DNA of 64,000 nt. Origin: Planococcus citri. Lineage: Eukaryota > Arthropoda > Insecta > Hemiptera > Pseudococcidae. The notes below the pieces were generated by a model. It did not search any database. It saw only the letters and a list, made by a program, of their open reading frames with translations, and had not been told where the DNA came from. The translations under genes were made by a program, and so were the position numbers. This document shows, in pieces, positions 13,290-24,866 of this stretch. Numbering within the stretch: position 1 is the stretch's first letter; every line of letters starts with the position of its first letter. The stretch lies in contig NC_088680.1 in assembly GCF_950023065.1 (NCBI RefSeq), positions 22,928,559 to 22,992,558 on the forward strand. The letters are read 5' to 3'.

Positions 13290-13800
13290 TAGTAGCATCC
13301 CGAGTGACATACCAAAAGGCCTCACTCCTAGGTGACGAGCGTCTCCCAGGAGATATCAAGGAGAAACCACACCGAAAATGTACTTTCCGCGTTTTTCTTC
13401 TGTGTAAAAGCCGTGAAAATTCTTACACCAAGTCAAATAAAAATGTTTCAAAAATTCATAAAAATTGCATTCTTGCCAATTTTTTTATACTTACTTATTG
13501 GCAGTATGAAATATGAAAAATCTACATTTTTGCTGACATTTGAAAAAGGCTTCAAACTTCTCCAAAAATGAACTTTCCGCATTTTTCTTCCGTGTAAAGA
13601 GTCGTGTTTTTGGAGAAAAACACGAAAAAAATATTTTTTGGGAAGGTCTTATTCCTCTCCAAATTTCCCCTGTTACGAGTATGATTTTTTTTAGGTTCAA
13701 GTGCCTAGAATGACTGGTCTAGTGGTCTACTGTTTCCGAGGACATTTTTGCTACAGAAAAACCAAACAGAAATCATTTGCCTCAGTTCTCAGTGCCCAAT
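13290..13800. repeat. Array block Y, copy 3
   Basis: Third copy of the block that begins gcatcccgagtgacatacc, with an insertion of about 180 bp near 13415-13565 that partly duplicates its own 'ccgcatttttcttccgtgta' phrase. It marks the last recognisable unit of the array. Confidence 0.65.
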
Positions 13801-14459
13801 TTCTGGAATCAAACAATTCCGGTGGTTTGGATTTTTTGAAATTATTGGGGCATTTTATTATTTGCAAACTGACTGCCAAATGAAAATTTTAAATGCCTTT
13901 GGCGGTAGTTGTAATCATTTTTGTGGTTCCATTTTTTTCCTTCATTTTATTCTACATTTCAAGGGCTTTTTGCTCATGGTGCCAAAAATCAGCGTTGCCA
14001 CTTTTGATAATGCAAAAAAATCCGGTTGAAAAGTTGCAATCGAAATGAAAATACGAACGCATGGATTGAAAATTCTAAAAAATTGTAATAATAGCCTTTT
14101 TTATGTACCTACCTGGAACAACATACCTATCAAAAACCTGCGATAATGTTTCTTGCTATTTTTGAGAAATTAATTTCTAAAGATTATGAGTAAATGCAAA
14201 ATCGCTATTGAAAGACGAATTCTTGCCTAAATACATAAGTATAGAAAAAATTTGCAAATAAATTTGTTTTTTCAACAAAGTTTTGGCAATGTACACTTGA
14301 AATTTGAAAAAAAAAAAACAAAAACTCATCATCAAAAATGAAAATTTTGCAAAAATTCGTAGTCGAATTCTCATTTAAACATTTTTTCTCCCCTTTCCCC
14401 TCTCCTGAATATAAAGTCGTCATTAAAAAGTGTCTCCCTGAATTGAAACAATTACTTAC

Positions 14460-14689
14460 ACGATATGGAATGGCTTTTTGTATGTGCGTAACAGTTGATC
14501 CATTTTGGCCCATTTCAAGTCAGCAACGTCATCACCTAGGGAATATTCGTGAAATTGAGGATCAGAAAAATTATAATTGTATTGTTTGTAGGTATATTTA
14601 AAATGTTTCAAGTAGATGATAATTTCTCTAAATTTATTCAGAACGGTTAGTAATGAGCGATCGATAATATTAAGGTAACTTACGCACAA
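14460..14689 (-). CDS. Candidate exon, possible Nudix-like or unknown
   Basis: A minus-strand open frame ends in a coding-like segment containing GDDVADLKWAKMDQLL and a good donor (ATCGT|GTAAGT at about 14460). The 5' boundary is unclear. One option is an acceptor ccctag at 14536, giving a 76-bp exon; otherwise the frame extends to 14689. The D-D-x-A-D-x-K-W pattern resembles the segment that follows the Nudix fold in some Nudix hydrolases, but the Nudix box itself is not in the window, so this is a weak resemblance. An opposing plus-strand frame (14338-14601) has no splice support. Confidence 0.25.
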
Positions 14690-14702
14690 AAATATAGGGT
14701 TA

Positions 14703-15679
14703 CTAGGGGGCTACGCCCCCTGGCCGCTTCGCGGCCCAACCCCCATACTCGTTCTTGGGGGCTGTGCCCTCAAACCCCCCTTCGCTCACTCTCAGAAGAC
14801 GTTTGTTTGCTCCCAAGTATATGCTTCGATTAAAACTTTGTTTAAAATGATAGATGATAGACGCGAAAGCAAAGCACCGAAGATAGACGGATTAACATTA
14901 TAACATTAGCAATAATATGTATCTGTTTCTGTTGAGAATTTCACGCTTCATCGATATGCATAAATCATAATCCTCGCATTGCACAATTGCACTGAAGAAT
15001 TCCGTTGTTGGAGGAGGAGTGAGAGGTTTGTATGCGCGCGCATGTCGCGTGATCCTGTCTGGAATTACGTTGGTGGTTGTGTGTATGCTTGTGTGGGTGT
15101 ATAAGTACACGCACCGTCTTAACGGTTTTCTGTTTCAAGATTCCATAAAAAAACGATCAAAATCGCACGATCTGAGCAACTTTTTTCTCATCTGTTTTCA
15201 CCATTTTACAGAGCATGAAATTTCGAACATTTCCCCCGTTGACAGTACCCATCTAGCGTTTTTAGTTTTCGAGATAATTTAATTCAAAATTGTGTAACTG
15301 AAATTCGAAATTTGAATTCAAAATAGCTCAAAAACTAAAAACCCCAGAGGGGTAATGTAATCGAGGGAAATGTTCAGGATTTAATGCTCTTTAAAATGAG
15401 ATATTAACCACCCTTCTAGCCTTTTTCGTTCTTGATATATTTGAGAATAATCGAAAAAACGGCAAAAACAGCCCATTTAAACTCAAAATTTGGGCCTTTT
15501 AATTTCAAAATTTTTGCCCCCGCGTATTTTTCCTATATTCTAGAGACGTTAAGCTGTCGATTAAAAAAAAATCAGCTCTCTAGGTGCCATAGATCGGGCT
15601 CAGGACTTTTTTCCGATTTTTCGGGTATTTTTCGCGTATTTTTGGGGTATTTATTTTTCTTGCAGCTTTATAGGATAGA
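14703..15679 (-). mobile_element. Non-autonomous Helitron, copy 1
   Basis: Read on the minus strand, the element starts TCTATCCTATAAAGCTGC after an A. It ends with two GC-rich hairpins (GGCCGC-GAA-GCGGCC, then GGGGGC-GTA-GCCCCC) and the terminal CTAG, followed by T. A 5' TC, a 3' hairpin plus CTRR, insertion between A and T and no target duplication are the known Helitron hallmarks. A second copy lies at 36651-37580. The uninterrupted target exists in the array: near 6425-6470 the flanks are continuous. No Rep/helicase gene is present. The short open frame at 15019-15282 is not recognisable. It probably moved with helicase supplied in trans. Confidence 0.8.
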
Positions 15680-16400
15680 TTTGTATCCCCTTCGCATAAT
15701 CTTCCATATTTGATAATTTACGTATTAAATTAACTTACTTACTTACTAAGCTACCTGTCTTGGTTGAAACTTCCCTTTTGATTTTTGATGGACTAGTTGT
15801 TGGTGTAACTACTTTTTTCCGTGAGTTATTCTTCGACGGGCTGCTCAAGTTCGGTCTTCGGTCTTTAGTCGTCAATGGTTTTACAGTTTCTTCTTTTGTT
15901 ATTTTCGCATATTAATCTTTGATTAATTGAGGGTCCCTCACATAACTGAAAAATACTCAATTACTCAGACACGGTTTTTTTTTTCAAATGATCCGACTTT
16001 ATGGACCCCTGGCTCAGCTCACTGAAAAGTTAATTTTGGCATTATGAATTTCTGCCTAACTTTGAAATTGAAGGGGCTGGAAATATTTTAAGAAAAAAAT
16101 TGAGAAAGACGTGTTTTTGGCATTATGAATGGGTAATTTTTTGGAAAATGAACAAATGTTGTCATTATGAATTTTTGTCGAACTTTGAAATTGAAGGAGC
16201 CAGAAATATTGGGAGGTCGTTTCTGAAAAGAGATGATTAGAAATCTCGATCATTTTTCGGCGAGATTTTCGTGACAAATAAAGTTACTAAAATTGCTGTA
16301 AATTTTCCACGTTTCTGTCCAATGTCTGGAAGGAACACGTCTAGTAAACTCGTAAACCTTTTAATCTATGCATTTGAAATCGTACACTTCCCTTTACATA
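15680..16400. other. Array remnant and non-coding DNA
   Basis: 15680-15750 continues the array sentence interrupted by the Helitron. Two imperfect direct repeats of about 60 bp (gaaattgaaggggctggaaa at about 16063 and a variant at about 16182) lie 119 bp apart. No gene is seen. The minus-strand frame 16056-16277 is built from this duplication. Confidence 0.4.
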
Positions 16401-17560
16401 GGTACGTAGGTAGGTATTCGTGTAATTAACTCAACTCGTCGTCGGCCAAACATCAACTGCGATACGTGGCACTGCAAAGCAGCACAACAGCAGTCTGAGC
16501 CTGAGCCGCAGCCGTGGAATAAGCTAAACTCGACGACGACCGAGGCAATGTGTCGAATAGATAAGGTTAACGTAGAACAATACGGTTTTGCGAAGTTTAA
16601 AACCTCGCCTCGCGTTTCGAAATGATAAAAACTTAGCTCGCTGCACAACTTTCGAACGCGCCAACTTAGCTGAATTCTATCAAAAGCTGTTCAAAACAGC
16701 AGACTACTTAGCAGAGCTTTGAATGGTAGTCGCCGCCGCACCGCTCCGTCTTCTACCCCCCTGTATGTACTACTTTACCACTCAGAACACGAGTACCTAC
16801 TTTTCGAAAGTAATTTCTTAACTTTTTGCGGTTAATAATTTGGAGGAAAAATTTCGCTCGCGAATTACCCATCCACCAGCCAGCCAAATAAACATAGTAG
16901 AAAATTCCTGCATATTCTGGCTGGAGAGAGAGAGATTCTCGCGTGTTATATTTCGGACATCTTCGTTACGGTTGGCAAAACCAAGGCAACGAGTCGGCGA
17001 TGTAAATTAGACAAAGAGAGAGAGAAAGAACCAAGGGAGGAAAGGAGGGGGATGGATTTTTCCACAAGGCAGCTTTTTTTTTTTACACCCACAATAGCCG
17101 AAAATACTGTACTTTATAAAGAAGAATTTTCATCGTCGTGTATTGTTTTCGTCGTCGTGGGTCGTGGGGGAAAATAACTTTCTTACGTATATACCGCATT
17201 TATGAATATTTTAAAAAATATGCTAATTTCTTTTGTGTTATTTGTACGTGTGGTGGTGGAGGTGGAGAGAGGCATGAAAATGAGATGCGGCGCGACGTTG
17301 TAAAAGCGCGTTTGTTAGCTTTGCGTCGAAAATACTTACTCGTAGAAAGAGAAAAAAACATCTGCGTCTTGGTGCCCCATTTTTTTCTGCTTTTTTTCGA
17401 TATTATTTTTATTTAGAATTAACGCGATGCAGAGAGCCTTGCGTGGATCGACAAGTCTGTATTATGTGCAGAGTTGGAGGTTTTATAATTTTTTTCCCCA
17501 TTTTCGTGTAACCGAAGACTGTTCGGCGTGGTTACGGTTGGTTGAATTTGTCAAAGCTTT
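16400..17560. promoter_or_regulatory. CpG- and GAGA-rich, promoter-like region
   Basis: This stretch has clearly higher GC and CpG than the flanks (for example cgtcgtcggcc, gccgccgcaccgctccgtc). It also has GAGA tracts at about 16924-16937 and 17014-17028, the motif class bound by GAGA factor at many insect promoters. It is not repeated elsewhere in the window. It could be the 5' end and first untranslated exon of a gene in either direction, including an alternative Shaw promoter. No coding frame with a good start and splice sites is seen. Confidence 0.35.
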
Positions 17561-17930
17561 CGAATAATCCTACGTACATTGACAGGTTCCCACAATAACG
17601 CTAACGTTATCCTATCTATGGTGTAGGTGCTGCGAGTGTGATGTGCTTTTCATAGGGTAGGTATATGTACATATTATGTAAGCCTGTGAGGTACTCTCAA
17701 GTTCTGTTATCATCGCGAATTTCAAGATTATCAGATTCGTTTGAATAAGCTGTAGGTACTTTTTGATGTATGTACTTAGAGAACGGATATCGTACAACTT
17801 TATCGTGTATGGTACTGAGTGAGTACGTTATCAATGCGCTTACACTGTAAATTTCGTAGTCGAAGACTCGACATTGAGAGTAGATGTACGATTTTGATAG
17901 TTTGGTAACCACTCTGTGAAGAACTTTTTT
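17561..17930. other. Non-coding, no feature recognised
   Basis: AT-rich unique sequence with overlapping short minus-strand frames (17612-17912) that lack splice or homology support. I see nothing functional in it. Confidence 0.4.
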
Positions 17931-17939
17931 AAACCCAGC

Positions 17940-18710
17940 GTTATGTATTTTGCTGTAGAGGAAAAATGAGTTGAATGTGAAAAGTTCTGGCTTGGTTTTG
18001 TGACCACTCCTCTCTTGTAATTACTAATTAGGTCTGAGGTCAACGTGAATAGTTTTTTACATGTGTGATTTCTTATAAAAAAAATAATTGATAATAATCG
18101 TGAAAATAAAGTACACCTAAAGAAATCTTACCACACAATTGTGTCCAACATCTGCTTTAAGAGGACTCGTCGTAGATTATTATGTATGTACTAGTTGATG
18201 TCAAAGAATTACTGAAGTGCACAAGAAACGAAATATCTGAAAAAAAATGTTCAGAAGATGATTGTTTTCCTAAGTATTCTGATCACTTTGAAAAATTACA
18301 CCACGTTCAAGTTTTCAAGCCACTCCAAAAAGAGTTCAAAAAAATTATTTCTTGAAGAATTTTGCTTAAAAGCGCATGAATTGAATGGGTAAAATAGGTG
18401 ATATGTCCTTGTCTTCATATTTTGAAATAAACCAGTTGAAGTTATTCCTTACTTATGGTCTAAAACTCACGTGATGAAATTTATTAGATCGTGACTCCGT
18501 CTTTAGGCTCTGCAAAAGAGGTGAAATTGCAAATTCAGTTCAAAATTTTCATCTTTGGCAGTTCCCAATCGAATTTTTTCTAACTTGCAGCGATCTTAAA
18601 CTTCCTAGGGTTATTTATGGAAATTTTTAGATTTTTTTTTCTTCAAAATATCTTCTTTGTTGAACACGTATTTTTATATTTTCAACTTTCAACGATGTTC
18701 AACATAGGTA
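17940..18710. repeat. Segmental duplication, left copy
   Basis: Collinear with 21471-22195, starting at tagaggaaaaatgag in both and ending at the phrase aacgatgttcaacat. The copies share wording throughout, with many small indels. A piece of inserted DNA follows only in this copy (18712 onward). Confidence 0.75.
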
Positions 18711-18718
18711 GAGTAGAG

Positions 18719-18927
18719 GCGGGCAAGATGTTATGGTTCAGCTTTGAAGAACCCTGGCATTCACATTTATTAGTGAAATGTCAAAATTGCAATTTTAGGA
18801 TAAAATTATATGATTTACGAGTGGTTTGCCCATAAAACATACCTCAATTACCCACCCGTAAAGACCCAAACTAATTTTTTGAAAAAAGTTCGAAAAAACC
18901 ATCTTGCCCCCATGGTGGGGCAAGATG
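18719..18927. mobile_element. Small inverted-repeat element with GGGCAAGATG ends
   Basis: The stretch starts gcgggcaagatgttatgg and ends with a 28-bp perfect hairpin whose arms are CATCTTGCCCC and its complement (18900-18927). The paralogous segment near 22180 lacks this DNA after caacattgg, which supports an insertion. The outer boundary and target duplication are not clear. It may be one element plus the end of a second. Confidence 0.45.
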
Positions 18928-19026
18928 TTTTATACCTAAACCTATGAATGCTAATAAAATTTAAATAAACGAAAATCCGGTGAAATAGAATGATATGAAT
19001 GTGGCGAGGAAAGTGAATTTCAACAC

Positions 19027-19098
19027 AAAGCTCAAAAAGTTTCAAAACGTAGTTTTAATATCGTTCCAACGCTCAAAAATTCTGGAAAAAATATATTA
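19027..19098. mobile_element. Left remnant of the older foldback element
   Basis: This 72-bp piece matches the left arm of the younger element at about 19413-19485 (agctcaaaaagtttcaaaac and following). It continues, after the younger insertion, at 20483. The first roughly 310 bp of its left arm are missing. Confidence 0.65.
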
Positions 19099-20482
19099 GG
19101 GTCATTCCACGTCAATTGGACCAAAAAGTGGTAGGTGGGTTCGGCGATTTTTTTGAAATTTTTCCTGTTGAAAGACCTTCCGAAAGGATAACCAATGGCG
19201 CAAATCGCAGCCCTCTAGCCCATTTTTAACGGCAGCCAGGGGGTGTCAAAGTTTTCAGTGAACCTAAAATATCATCCATTTGAGCAGTGGATTACTCGAT
19301 AACCGCGATACCTACCAAAATGGAACTTTTTCCTATAGTTAGAGGTTTTGAAAGGCTTTTTGGTGATATCATAAAAATCAGTGTTGCCACTTTTTTTCGT
19401 ACAAAAAATTAGCTCAAAAAGTTTCAAAACGTAGGTTTCATATCGTTCCGACTCTCAAAAATTCTGAAAAAAATATATTGTGGACAACTGTTCGTACTGA
19501 ACAACATATTAAAAAATTGGGATGGTAACTTGTAACAAAGTCGATTTAAAAAAATTTAAACTTTTCGAAAAAATGCGATTTTTTGATTTAAAACATGAAA
19601 AAAAGTTTTGATCGGTAAAGTTGACCTATTTGACCTCTATTTTTACGTATCTGTTGAAAAAGTTGAAAAAACGCCTTTCACTCAATAAAATAAAGTCATC
19701 ACAAAAAAATCAAAATTCGTAAAAATTCAATTTTCAATTTCAAACATCAAAAAAAGTTTAAATTTTCATCAGTTCTCTTATTTTGACCACTTTCTGACGT
19801 ATTTCATGAAAAAGTTGATAAAAATCTCACTCACAGCAAAAAAAATAAAATTTGCTTTTTTTTGAATTTTGATTTTTTTGTGATGAGTTCATTTCACCGA
19901 GTGAAGGGGTTTTTTCAACTTTTTCAACAGATACGTAAAACTAGGGGTCAAATAGGTCAACTTTACCAATCAAAACTTTTTTTCGTGTTTTAAATCAAGA
20001 AATCGCATTTTTTCGCAAAGTTTAAATTTTTTTAAATCGACTTTGTTACAAGTTACCATCCCAATTTTTTAATATGTTGTTCAGCATGAACAGTTGTCCA
20101 TAATATATTTTTTTCAGAATTTTTGAGAGTCGGAACGATATGAAACCTACGTTTTGAAACTTTTTGAGCTGATTTTTTGTACGAAAAAAAGTGGCAACAC
20201 TGATTTTTATGATATCACCAAAAAGCCTTTCAAAACCTCTAACTATAGGAAAAAGTTCCATTTTGGTAGGTATCGCGGTTATCGAGCAATCCACTGCTGA
20301 AATGGATGATATTTCAGGTTCACTAAAAACTTTGACACCCCCTGGCTGCCGTTAAAAATGGGCTAGAGGGCTGCGATTTGCACCATTGGTCATCCCTTCG
20401 AAAGGTGTTTCAACAGGAAAAATTTCAAAAAAATCGCCGAACCCACCTACCACTTCTTGGTCCAATTGACGTGGAATGACCC
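19099..20482. mobile_element. Foldback element, younger copy, about 626-bp inverted arms
   Basis: The element starts GGGTCATTCCACGTCAATTG and ends with its exact complement. The arms (19099 to about 19725 and about 19857 to 20482) are near-perfect complements around a loop of about 130 bp. It is flanked by ATTA at 19095-19098 and 20483-20486, a 4-bp target duplication. The host sequence on either side is an older copy of the same element, so this is a nested self-insertion. No transposase is encoded; mobility would require an enzyme in trans. Confidence 0.85.
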
Positions 20483-21470
20483 ATTATGGACAACTTTTCA
20501 TGCTGAAAATCATATTAAAGAATTGGGATGGCATTCTTTCGTAAAGTCGATTTAAATTTAAAGCATGAAAAAAAGTTTTGACTGGTGAAGTTGACCCATT
20601 TGACCCCTATTTTTACGTATTCGTTGAAAAAATTGAAAAAACCCTTTCACTCAATGAAATAAACTCATCACAAAAAAATCAAAGTTCTGAGTGAATTGAA
20701 AAAATGAACGAATTTCAATTTTTTTGCTATAGGTAAGTGTAATTTTTATCAACTTTTTCATGAAATACATACGTCAGAAAGAGGTCTAAATAAGGCAACT
20801 GAATAAATTTAAACTTTCTTCGATGTTTGGAATTGAAAACTGAATTTTTTCGAATTTTGACTTTTTTTGTGATGAGTTCATTTCATTGAAAGAAAGGAGG
20901 TTTTTCAACTTTTTCTAAAGATACGTAAAAATATGGGTCAAATGGGTCAGCTTCACCTATCAAAACCTTTTCTCATGTTCTAAATCAAAAAATTGCATTT
21001 TTTTTGCAAACTTTTAATAATTTTTTTGAATCGAGTTTTCGAAATAATGCCATCCCAATTTTTCAATATGTTGCTCGGTTGTCTATACTTAATATATTTT
21101 TTTCAGAATTTTTGAGAGTCGGAACGATATGAAAACTACGTTTTAAAACTTTTTGAGCTAATTTTTCGTACGAAAAAAAGTGGCAACACTGATTTTTATG
21201 ATATCACCGAAAACCCTTTCAAAACCCTAACTACTGGAAAAAGTTTCATTTTGAAAGGTATCGCGGTTATTCGAGTAATCCATTGCTGAAATGGATGATG
21301 TTTTAGATTCACTGAAAACTTCGACACCCTCTAGCAGATTTTAAAAAAGGGCTAGAGGACTGCGATTTACGTCATTAGTCATCCCTTCGGAAGATCTTTC
21401 CACAGGAAAAATTTCAAGGAAATCGCCAACCTCCTTACCACTTCTTGGTCGAACTGACGTGGAATGACCC
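20483..21470. mobile_element. Right part of the older foldback element
   Basis: Continues the older copy from the equivalent of the younger element's position 19482, through loop and full right arm, ending ggaatgaccc at 21470. It is visibly more diverged than the younger copy. The sequence immediately right of it (tagaggaaaaatgag) also occurs without an element at 17955, which fixes the right boundary. Confidence 0.75.
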
Positions 21471-22195
21471 TAGAGGAAAAATGAGTGAATGTGAAAAGTG
21501 CCGGCTTGATTTTGTGACCACTCCTCTCTTGTAATTTAGGCCTGTGTCAACAAGGATAGTTTTTTATACCTACATTTGTTTGATTTACTATAAGAAAACC
21601 AATAGATAATAATCATGAAAATAAAGTTCACGTCTAAAGAAATCTTACCTTCTATATAAAAGTCCTTAGAGTCCTGCGGTGGTGTGTGATATATCGGACC
21701 TCGACAGCGGTGTATGTTGTTATTCATTATGCTAGTTGATTTGGAAGAACTAGGTGCACAAGAGACATATCTAGAAAAAAGTGTTCGAAAGATGACGGTT
21801 TTCCTGATTATTCTGATCACCTTGAAAAATTTTCAAGCCACTCCAAAAAGTTGAAAAAATTATTTCCTGAAGAATTGCTGAAAAGCGCATGGCTGGGTAT
21901 ATTCAGTGAAATGATCTTGTCTTCAGACTTTGAAATAAATCACTGGAAAGTATCCCTTTTTTTAGATCTCTACTTCGCCCTTGACCTCTCCAAAAGGGGG
22001 GGAGGGGAAATGCAAATTCAGTTGAAAATTGTCATCTTTGGCTATTCTCAACCGAATTTTTTCGAACTTGCAGCGATCATAAACTCCGTCGAGGTTTATT
22101 TATGGAAATTTTTGGATTTTTTTTTAAAGTATATTTTTCTTTGTTGAACACACATTTTCCGCTTTTCAACGATGTTCAACATTGGTAATTATATT
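21471..22195. repeat. Segmental duplication, right copy
   Basis: Paralogue of 17955-18710. Differences include loss or gain of short tracts and an extra gggggg tract near 22000. It contains no supported gene; the plus-strand open frame at 21851-22147 is disrupted in the other copy. Confidence 0.75.
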
Positions 22196-24860
22196 CTTTT
22201 CAGAATATTTCATGTAGGTAAAAAATCTTTAGAAATGCAAAAATTGTAATTTTCTCATAATTTTTCTCGCCCACATTGGTCAATTTTAGTCGTCCAAATC
22301 CTTCGTCTACTGGAATTTGGACTAGACCAAATTTGTCAATTTTTTAATGTTTTACAATTTTCATTAAAAAAAACTGAATCGCGCCATTTTCCTGTTTCCA
22401 ACGAGTAGGTAGACTCGAAAAAATTACTCAAAATTACCGAAATTCGAATTATTCAAATCAACGTGCACAACTTGCACTTATAAAATATAACACGACTCAG
22501 CCAGAAATAACGTTTATTCATCGACATATGTTCAAAACATATAAAATAATAAATCGATTAAGCTAGCCCCATTTGCGTAATAAAATACAAGATACCTAAT
22601 GATTAAAACAACATGAATAAATAATTACAGGTGAAAAAAGAATAACTCATCGAACCATATCAACCCGAATCACATCAGAAGTATTATGTGAAAAAATTGG
22701 ATTTCACGTCAAAAATTTCCACGTAGGTATAGTTAGTCTTCTTGATTTGCACAAAATTGCCAAAATAGTCCTTTTTTCCGGACAATATTAAGTTTTGAAA
22801 ATTGCATAAAAAGGATTTTTTGTGGAAATTGTCAAAAAAAGTCATTTTTGTTACTGAAATTATAAGGTAAAAGTTGCTTTTTGAAATTTCTAAAGAAGTC
22901 CTTATTTCAAAATTACAAAAAAGGTAGGTAGGTATACTTACGTTCTTTTGTAAAAAATGCTAACAATATTTCTTTTTTTTTCAAACTTGCAAAAAAGCAG
23001 CAATATTTCAAAAATGTTCTACTTTTTTGCAAAAATGGTAAAAGTGGCCTTTTTTTTGCCAAAGTTGAGAAAAGAAGTCTTGATTTTGTGCCTAAACAGC
23101 AAAAAAGACCTATTTTCTTGTCATTGTTGCGTTCAAGTTTTGCTTTTTCTGAAAACTGAAAAAATATCCTGCTTTTTGGTACCACAAAAATATTCAATGA
23201 AAAAGTGAACGAAACTCGCTATTTAATTGCGGAAATCAATAAAAATCGAGTTCTGGTTTATTCTCGACCTGTTCAAAGAATTTGTACACATTTCGGTCGA
23301 TTTCCATGCGGACACCTGAAGTGCGTTTTTTCGACGGTAGTACTTTTTTTCAACGAATAGGTACATACATATAAATAGGCAAATGGAGAAAAAAAATGCA
23401 CATGTGGCGTATGCCTGGAAGTCGACCCTGATGTGAATAAATCCTTCGATGGGGTCAAGGATAGGCCAAAAATCAATTTTGAGCTATCCAAATGGATTTC
23501 CATGCCTTCAAGAGGAATTTTCAAATAAAAAGGATCACTTACTACTTTTTGAAAAAAAATGACGAAATTTAGCAACAGAACTGTAAATTTTAATTTGAAA
23601 TTGAGTTCAAAAAATTTTCATTAAGCGATCAAATTCCAACATTAGGGTAAATGTAGGAAATCAGGACCGAGACACCGAGACATTTCTATATTTAAAAAAT
23701 GATACTTTATCAGGCGGATTATTAAGCCAAGTTTATTGTATGCATTTTACAATTTCTTAGAAAATGAGAATTTCCGAATTTTTTTTTCAAATCGAAGAAA
23801 AAAATCTTCAGTAGTGATATTAAAATGCGCCCATATTCTTTACTTATATGTACCTATTAATAATTTTCAACATGAACAACATGAAAAAAAGGGCAAAAGT
23901 AGACATTTTCTCAAATTTTATTTGGACGGAAAGGGGAGGTTTTTAATACTTATTATCGACATCGACTTTTCTTACAACTTGAGAAAACCACGATGATTTG
24001 AAGATGTTGTTATAACCAAGAAAGACAACGTTTCTTACATAGAATGAAAGATCATTTTTGATGAAAACTCCGGATAGGTATATTCATTATGAACTTGAGC
24101 TTTGGGGATGTGTATGCAGATGGGAACCTAGAGTGAAAAATATTACTTAGTTTGGATCCCATCGTTCAAGGCATATGGTCCTACTCTATTCTAACTAAGT
24201 GTGCAGAACCCTAATCAACCCTCCCCTCTCCTCAAAAGTTTGAATTGAGTTTCTGAGGGGTAATTGATCCATCAACTTTAAAGTTCAATATCACTTTTAA
24301 TCCTGTAAATGCTTCTTGAAGATTGGTGGATCGCAAATATTTTGATTTCTTGATAATTTTATGACGCTGTTTCTCAACTACCAATTTTATTTCAAAAAAA
24401 CTTACCTTGAATTTATTCTCAGCAGTTGAAATTTTCCTAATAGATGTCTTTTTGGCGATTCATTTTGATGAAATTATGATATCAAGTCATGTTTTTCAGT
24501 GGGTAGGTTGTAAGTACCGTAGGTGTTTGAAAAAATCACACTAAGATACGTAAATTTGCACAATTTGATTAGAATGACCGCATAAAGCGAGGTAATCGGG
24601 GTATTTGACGTGCTAAATATGCATTAATCCAGTGTTGGTATTTTACAAAAAATGATTTTTATTGATGGAAAATGTGCTATAAATTTGACGAGAAATCGCG
24701 ATTCGTCAATCTGCAAGTGGTTGGTAGAGGACTAAATGTGGTCTCGAATTTTGAATTGAATGGATCAGGAAATTTTCGTCAAATAATATGTTTGTGTCAA
24801 TCTTATTAATACATTTAATTACCGGACAGTTGGATCTGGGAAGGGTTAGTCATCGTATTC
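22196..24860. other. Non-coding AT-rich DNA, no gene recognised
   Basis: Includes low-complexity tracts rich in ttttgcaaaaa-like words at 22740-23200 that create opposing shadow frames. The phrase about gaaaaccacgatgatttgaag (near 23985) recurs near 25748, and the words at 23870-24080 recur at 25635-25830, so about 200 bp are duplicated 1.76 kb apart. No splice-supported frame was found. Confidence 0.4.
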
Positions 24861-24866
24861 ATTATT

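Larger units (their letters stand above)
1..14650. repeat. Decayed higher-order tandem array (about 3.6 kb period, two alternating sub-units)
   Basis: Three sets of diagnostic sentences recur in order. The phrase tacaagctgagcaatttctc (with variants) is near 4740, 6198, 8010, 9791, 11341 and 12838, a spacing of 1.46-1.81 kb. A block about accaggaaattgttattcca recurs near 4690, 7690, 11030 and 12555. A block starting catcccgagtgacatac recurs near 5765, 9403 and 13290. The last two alternate, so the larger unit is about 3.6 kb. Copies are substituted and carry many indels, so the array is old. The minus strand of several units still reads as short coding-like segments, so the unit may derive from a duplicated gene or intron and need not be a simple satellite. 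The array is interrupted by a unique gene-bearing stretch at about 2.34-4.24 kb and ends at the Helitron at 14.7 kb. Confidence 0.8.

Noticed and set aside
15019..15282. 87-aa frame inside Helitron copy 1, also partly at 36980-37204 in copy 2
   Set aside because: Shared because the two copies are the same element; start differs and no Rep, helicase or other domain is visible.
17138..17416. 92-aa plus-strand frame in the CpG-rich region
   Set aside because: Poly-Gly and poly-Phe from low-complexity DNA; no acceptor or donor supports it.
22913..23208. Opposing frames of 94 and 83 aa
   Set aside because: Produced by repeated A/T tracts; both strands look equally random.
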